Shown: positions 60,973 to 64,000 of the stretch, in pieces
Numbering within the stretch: the stretch's first letter is position 1
How the letters are laid out: every line of letters begins with the position of its first letter
Assembly: GCF_000178995.1 (NCBI RefSeq)
Contig: NZ_ADVZ01000001.1
Location: forward strand, 62,001-126,000
Source: Afipia sp. 1NLS2
GTDB lineage: Bacteria; Pseudomonadota; Alphaproteobacteria; Rhizobiales; Xanthobacteraceae
Length of the DNA: 64,000 nt
Direction: 5' to 3'
Program-made: the position numbers and the translations under genes
Notes under the pieces: generated by a model
Told to the model about the DNA's origin: nothing
What the model saw: the letters and a program-made list of their open reading frames with translations, nothing else
Database searches by the model: none

Positions 60973-61325
60973 CGGCGGCTCCCTTTGATGTGTGGCGGCG
61001 GCGCCTGAACGCCACCGCCGGATTGTGTACTGTCCGCTCAACGAGGACCGGCGCCGCAGGTTTCTGGGAAACGAGCTTTTTTATGCAGACACGCCAAATC
61101 GCGGTTTTGGCGCAATTGAGCCGCTTTTGTCGTCGATATGACATGGACCAAAGCGAATCCGCCCGCAGCCCGCCTGTGTTCTCTTGCGTCATGTTGTCCG
61201 TTAAGGCTTGCTATGCAAAGCCAAAATGGCCTGTTTTTCCGGTCCATGATTTGCCATATGAATACCCGGCTAGGCCGTTTGCGTTCGTATCCCTCAATCG
61301 GCTCATAACGGTCGCCGGAGGATGA
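60973..61325. other. Intergenic region without a gene
   Basis: 353 bp between divergent genes. A GC-rich inverted repeat (GGCGGCGGCG and CGCCACCGCC) lies close to the 60466 gene start. No ORF is supported. Nothing else recognised. Confidence 0.5.
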
Positions 61326-62378
61326 ATGCAGGGTTTGCTTAGCGCGTCGCGAAGCGTGTTCGACAGATGGATCGGTTGGAAACGGCTCGGCATTCTCGCC
61401 AGCCTGACCATCGTCGTCATCGCCGTCCTGCACCTCGTCAAGACGCTGAAAGGGATCGATACCTCGGCGGTTCTGGCGGCTCTCGAAGACAAATCCGCCA
61501 GCAACATCGCACTTGCCGCCCTCTGCGTGTTCTGCGCGTTCTGCACCCTGACCTTCTACGATCTGTTCGCGCTCCGCACGCTGGGTAAATTCCATGTGCC
61601 GTACCGCATCGCGGCGCTGTCGAGTTTCACGAGCTACACCATCGGTCACAATATCGGCGCCACAGTCTTTACCGGGGGCGCGATCCGTTTCCGCATCTAT
61701 TCGGACTGGAATCTGACGGCCATCGATGTCGCCAAGATCTGCTTTATCTCGGGCCTGACCTTCTGGCTCGGCAACACCTTTGTGCTCGGCATCGGTCTGA
61801 TCTGGCACCCCGCCGCCGCGGAATCCATCGTCCTGCTGCCGCAGGTGGTCAATCAGTTGATCGGCATCGGCCTGATCGCGGGCATCATCGGCTATCTGTG
61901 CTGGCTCGCAGTCGGCCGCAACCGCCGCGAACTCGGCAAGGATGGCTGGAAGGTGGTGCTGCCCTCGGCGCCGCTGACGCTGGTGCAGATCCTGATCGGC
62001 GTCGTCGATCTCGGCTTCTGCGCGCTCGCGATGTACCTGCTGCTGCCGAACGATCCGCCGATCGACTTCATGTCGATGGCGGTCGTTTTCATCCTGTCGA
62101 CCCTGCTCGGCTTCGCGAGCCACGCGCCGGGAAGCCTCGGCGTGTTCGACGCCGCGATGCTCGTCGGACTTAACCAGTTCGGCCATGAGCAGCTTCTGGC
62201 CTCGCTGCTGATTTTCCGCATGCTTTATTTCTTCATCCCGTTCGCGATCGCGATCTCGATCATGGGAGTAAGGGAGCTTTGGCTCAGCGTCATCCTGCCC
62301 TGGCAGCAGAAGCGCAAGGCCTGCATGAGCCCGGCGCGGGCAACAGTGCCGCCGCCGTCGCAGAACAGAAACGGCTGA
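61326..62378 (+). CDS. LPG-synthase-TM/UPF0104-type membrane protein
   Basis: A 350-residue inner-membrane protein with about eight helices. It shows the lysylphosphatidylglycerol-synthase TM-region features: SYTIGHNIGATVFTGGAIRFRIYSDWNLT and SHAPGSLGVFDAAMLVGL. This family includes flippases for modified lipids. The C-terminal aminoacyl transferase domain is absent, so it probably flips or modifies a lipid rather than aminoacylates it. Confidence 0.85.
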   Translation: MQGLLSASRSVFDRWIGWKRLGILASLTIVVIAVLHLVKTLKGIDTSAVLAALEDKSASNIALAALCVFCAFCTLTFYDLFALRTLGKFHVPYRIAALSSFTSYTIGHNIGATVFTGGAIRFRIYSDWNLTAIDVAKICFISGLTFWLGNTFVLGIGLIWHPAAAESIVLLPQVVNQLIGIGLIAGIIGYLCWLAVGRNRRELGKDGWKVVLPSAPLTLVQILIGVVDLGFCALAMYLLLPNDPPIDFMSMAVVFILSTLLGFASHAPGSLGVFDAAMLVGLNQFGHEQLLASLLIFRMLYFFIPFAIAISIMGVRELWLSVILPWQQKRKACMSPARATVPPPSQNRNG

Positions 62379-62424
62379 CGGGCATTGTATCCCTGCAACC
62401 GCAACATGCAGTGAAAACAAACTC

Positions 62425-64000
62425 ATGATCCGCCGAACCACCGCCCTCTTCGCACTCGCCCTCGCCATCCTGTCATGGGCCGGCGACGCGCGTGCCCAGG
62501 ACACAGCATCCCCACCTTCCGCGGGCGGCATCCAGATTTCATGGGAAGTGCGCAACCGCTTCCGGCTGTTTCGCGAAGAGCGCGATTTCCAGCTTCAGGT
62601 CGAAGCCATGTCTTCCGGCCGCAGCGTGCTCGCCGCCGAGGACGCGCTTGAGATTCAGAGCGACGGCCGCGGCTGGGCGCGCAACACGGTCGGCAGACTT
62701 TGCATCGATCCCAGCGGGCACGTCAGCAATCCCTGCACGCGCGACGGCGTGAAGGAGGATTATCTCGCGCCGGTCGATCATGCGGTGACGGTCAGCCTGA
62801 CCGGCGCGGTGCCGGTCGGCTCGGTATGCGCATGGTCGTTCAACGACAATGAAGGCCCGCCAATCCAGACCACGCTCGACTGCTCCGAGCCGATCAACTT
62901 CCGCGTCCGCAATGGACGCACCACGATCGCCAGCGTCGATGTTTCGAGCGGCGGCAGCGACACGCCGCTGCATGATTCCACCCAGATCGCGGTCCGCGAC
63001 ATCCTGATTGCCGGTCTTGGCGATTCCATCGCATCCGGCGAAGGCAATCCGGACCGGCCGGTGGCGCTGGCCGACGACGGGTTCTGCTTCCGCTCGTATC
63101 TGGAAGGCTCGACCGGGCAATACTACCGGCCAAGCCGCAAGGGCTATAAAGGCGCGCGCGCCTGTGAGAGCGCGGCGGGCTCGAATGAACTGTTCGCCTG
63201 GCAGAAATTCGGCGCGCAATGGTTCAACGCCGCCTGCCACCGCTCGCTCTACAGCTATCAGACCCGCGCCGCGCTCGCGCTCGCCATCCAATACACCCAC
63301 ATCGCGGTGACCTATCTGCCGCTCGCCTGTTCGGGCGCCACCATCGACGAAGGATTGCTCGGCTCGTTGCCCGCGCGCGAATGCCTCGTCACCAAGACGG
63401 CAATGAACTGCGCGGGGACCGTCGGTTCGCAGGTCGGCGAATTGAAGGAGGCTCTCGCAGCAGCGCAGCGCCGTCAGCCCGAGCGCCAGCTCGACCTGCT
63501 GTTCCTGTCGATTGGCGCTAACGATATCAACTTCTCCGGCCTCGTCGCCGATGTGATCGTGGACAGCACCACCGAACGCACGCTGTTCAAGCGCAGCGGC
63601 ATGATCGGAAGCGTCGAGGATTCACGCAGCACGCTGACGCGCACGCTGCCGCAGAATTTCCAGCGGCTGCGCACTGCCTTGAAGCCGCTCGTCGGCGGCG
63701 ACCTGTCGCGCGTGGTGTTCGTGTCCTATGCGAATCCAACGCTGTTCAACGGCGCGCCCTGTCCCGGCGGCCTCGCCGGTTTCGACATTCACCCCGCCTT
63801 CAACGCAGCACCCGAGCGCCTCGCGAAGACATCGCAGTTCGTCGAGAGCGAATTCCTGCCGCAACTTAAGAACATCGTACTGTGCACCGGCGGCACGATC
63901 TGCAACGGGCCGCGCGATGCGATGACGTTCGTCGATCAGCATCAGGTCGCGTTCCAGAACCACGGCTTCTGCGCCCGCGCCGCCACCGATCCCGCATTCG
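62425..64000 (+). CDS. Secreted SGNH/GDSL hydrolase, N-terminal part
   Basis: An open frame to the window edge (525 residues shown). A signal peptide (TTALFALALAILSWAGDARA) is followed by a beta-rich domain, then the SGNH block I GDS at 199-201 (GLGDSIASGEGN) and block III GAND at 364-367. The catalytic His block is past the edge or not identified. It is likely a periplasmic esterase or lipase-like enzyme. Confidence 0.8.
   Translation, partial: MIRRTTALFALALAILSWAGDARAQDTASPPSAGGIQISWEVRNRFRLFREERDFQLQVEAMSSGRSVLAAEDALEIQSDGRGWARNTVGRLCIDPSGHVSNPCTRDGVKEDYLAPVDHAVTVSLTGAVPVGSVCAWSFNDNEGPPIQTTLDCSEPINFRVRNGRTTIASVDVSSGGSDTPLHDSTQIAVRDILIAGLGDSIASGEGNPDRPVALADDGFCFRSYLEGSTGQYYRPSRKGYKGARACESAAGSNELFAWQKFGAQWFNAACHRSLYSYQTRAALALAIQYTHIAVTYLPLACSGATIDEGLLGSLPARECLVTKTAMNCAGTVGSQVGELKEALAAAQRRQPERQLDLLFLSIGANDINFSGLVADVIVDSTTERTLFKRSGMIGSVEDSRSTLTRTLPQNFQRLRTALKPLVGGDLSRVVFVSYANPTLFNGAPCPGGLAGFDIHPAFNAAPERLAKTSQFVESEFLPQLKNIVLCTGGTICNGPRDAMTFVDQHQVAFQNHGFCARAATDPAF

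Overview
The window is about 64 kb of high-GC alphaproteobacterial chromosome, most like the Bradyrhizobium/Afipia/Rhodopseudomonas group (Nitrobacteraceae). The evidence is the flaF/flbT pair beside flagellin, FliX, CckA, MotE, a cysteine-poor DksA, a GTTC-N7-GTTC SOS box at recA, and TTAA-N7-TTAA boxes of CtrA type. The genus call is inference. No tRNA, rRNA, CRISPR array or intact insertion sequence was seen.

Region by region: (1) 1-5.4 kb: the 5' part of recA with its SOS box, a small CDF-type transporter, a fluoride riboswitch leading into a two-TM protein plus crcB, a lone Flp pilin, and small secreted proteins. (2) 5.6-19.3 kb: housekeeping and stress genes. These include a coupled GNAT/JmjC-cupin pair, a DsbA-like protein, a SET-domain protein, a Bcr/CflA-type transporter, an ArsR-led operon with two SRPBCC and two VOC proteins, GSTs, class I fumarase and a Tim44-domain protein. 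(3) 19.4-22 kb: the hybrid kinase CckA. (4) 22.1-54.3 kb: a large flagellar region. It holds flgB-flgC-fliE-fliQ-fliR-flhB, fliO-fliP, fliL-fliM-DUF6468-motE plus a 1215-residue TPR protein, flgF-flgG-flgA-flgH, fliX, flgI-flgJ-(flgN-like), a FlaG-like gene, flaF, a FlmG-like glycosyltransferase, flagellin, flbT, and flgE-flgK-flgL. A 1.2-kb accessory cassette with a decayed integrase lies between flgH and dksA. (5) 54.7-57.2 kb: an arsenic cassette (acr3-arsC-arsR and a divergent DUF6428 gene). (6) 57.2-64 kb: msrB, an amine-oxidase-like flavoprotein, a SixA-type phosphatase, a DUF892 protein, a flippase-like membrane protein and a truncated SGNH hydrolase.

The flagellar intergenic regions carry a readable regulatory code. 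CtrA-type boxes lie at flgB/fliO, the TPR gene, fliX, the glycosyltransferase and flbT. Sigma-54 promoters lie upstream of flgF, flgI and flgE, each with a 15-bp CGGCA-type inverted repeat (like Caulobacter ftr sites) about 75-110 bp further upstream. Together with CckA and FliX in the same window, this suggests the cascade CckA -> CtrA -> early genes -> FliX/FlbD plus sigma-54 -> hook, rod and P-ring genes. FlaF, FlbT and a dedicated glycosyltransferase would act on the flagellin. fliF, fliG, fliN, flhA, fliI, fliK, flgD, motA/B, flbD and ctrA are not in the window.

The least-explained items are the giant TPR protein beside MotE, the cassette flanked by a duplicated half of the flgH terminator, the CTAG-ended palindromes that supply stop codons of two genes, a sequence module shared by flagellin and hook protein, and the two-TM protein under the fluoride riboswitch.
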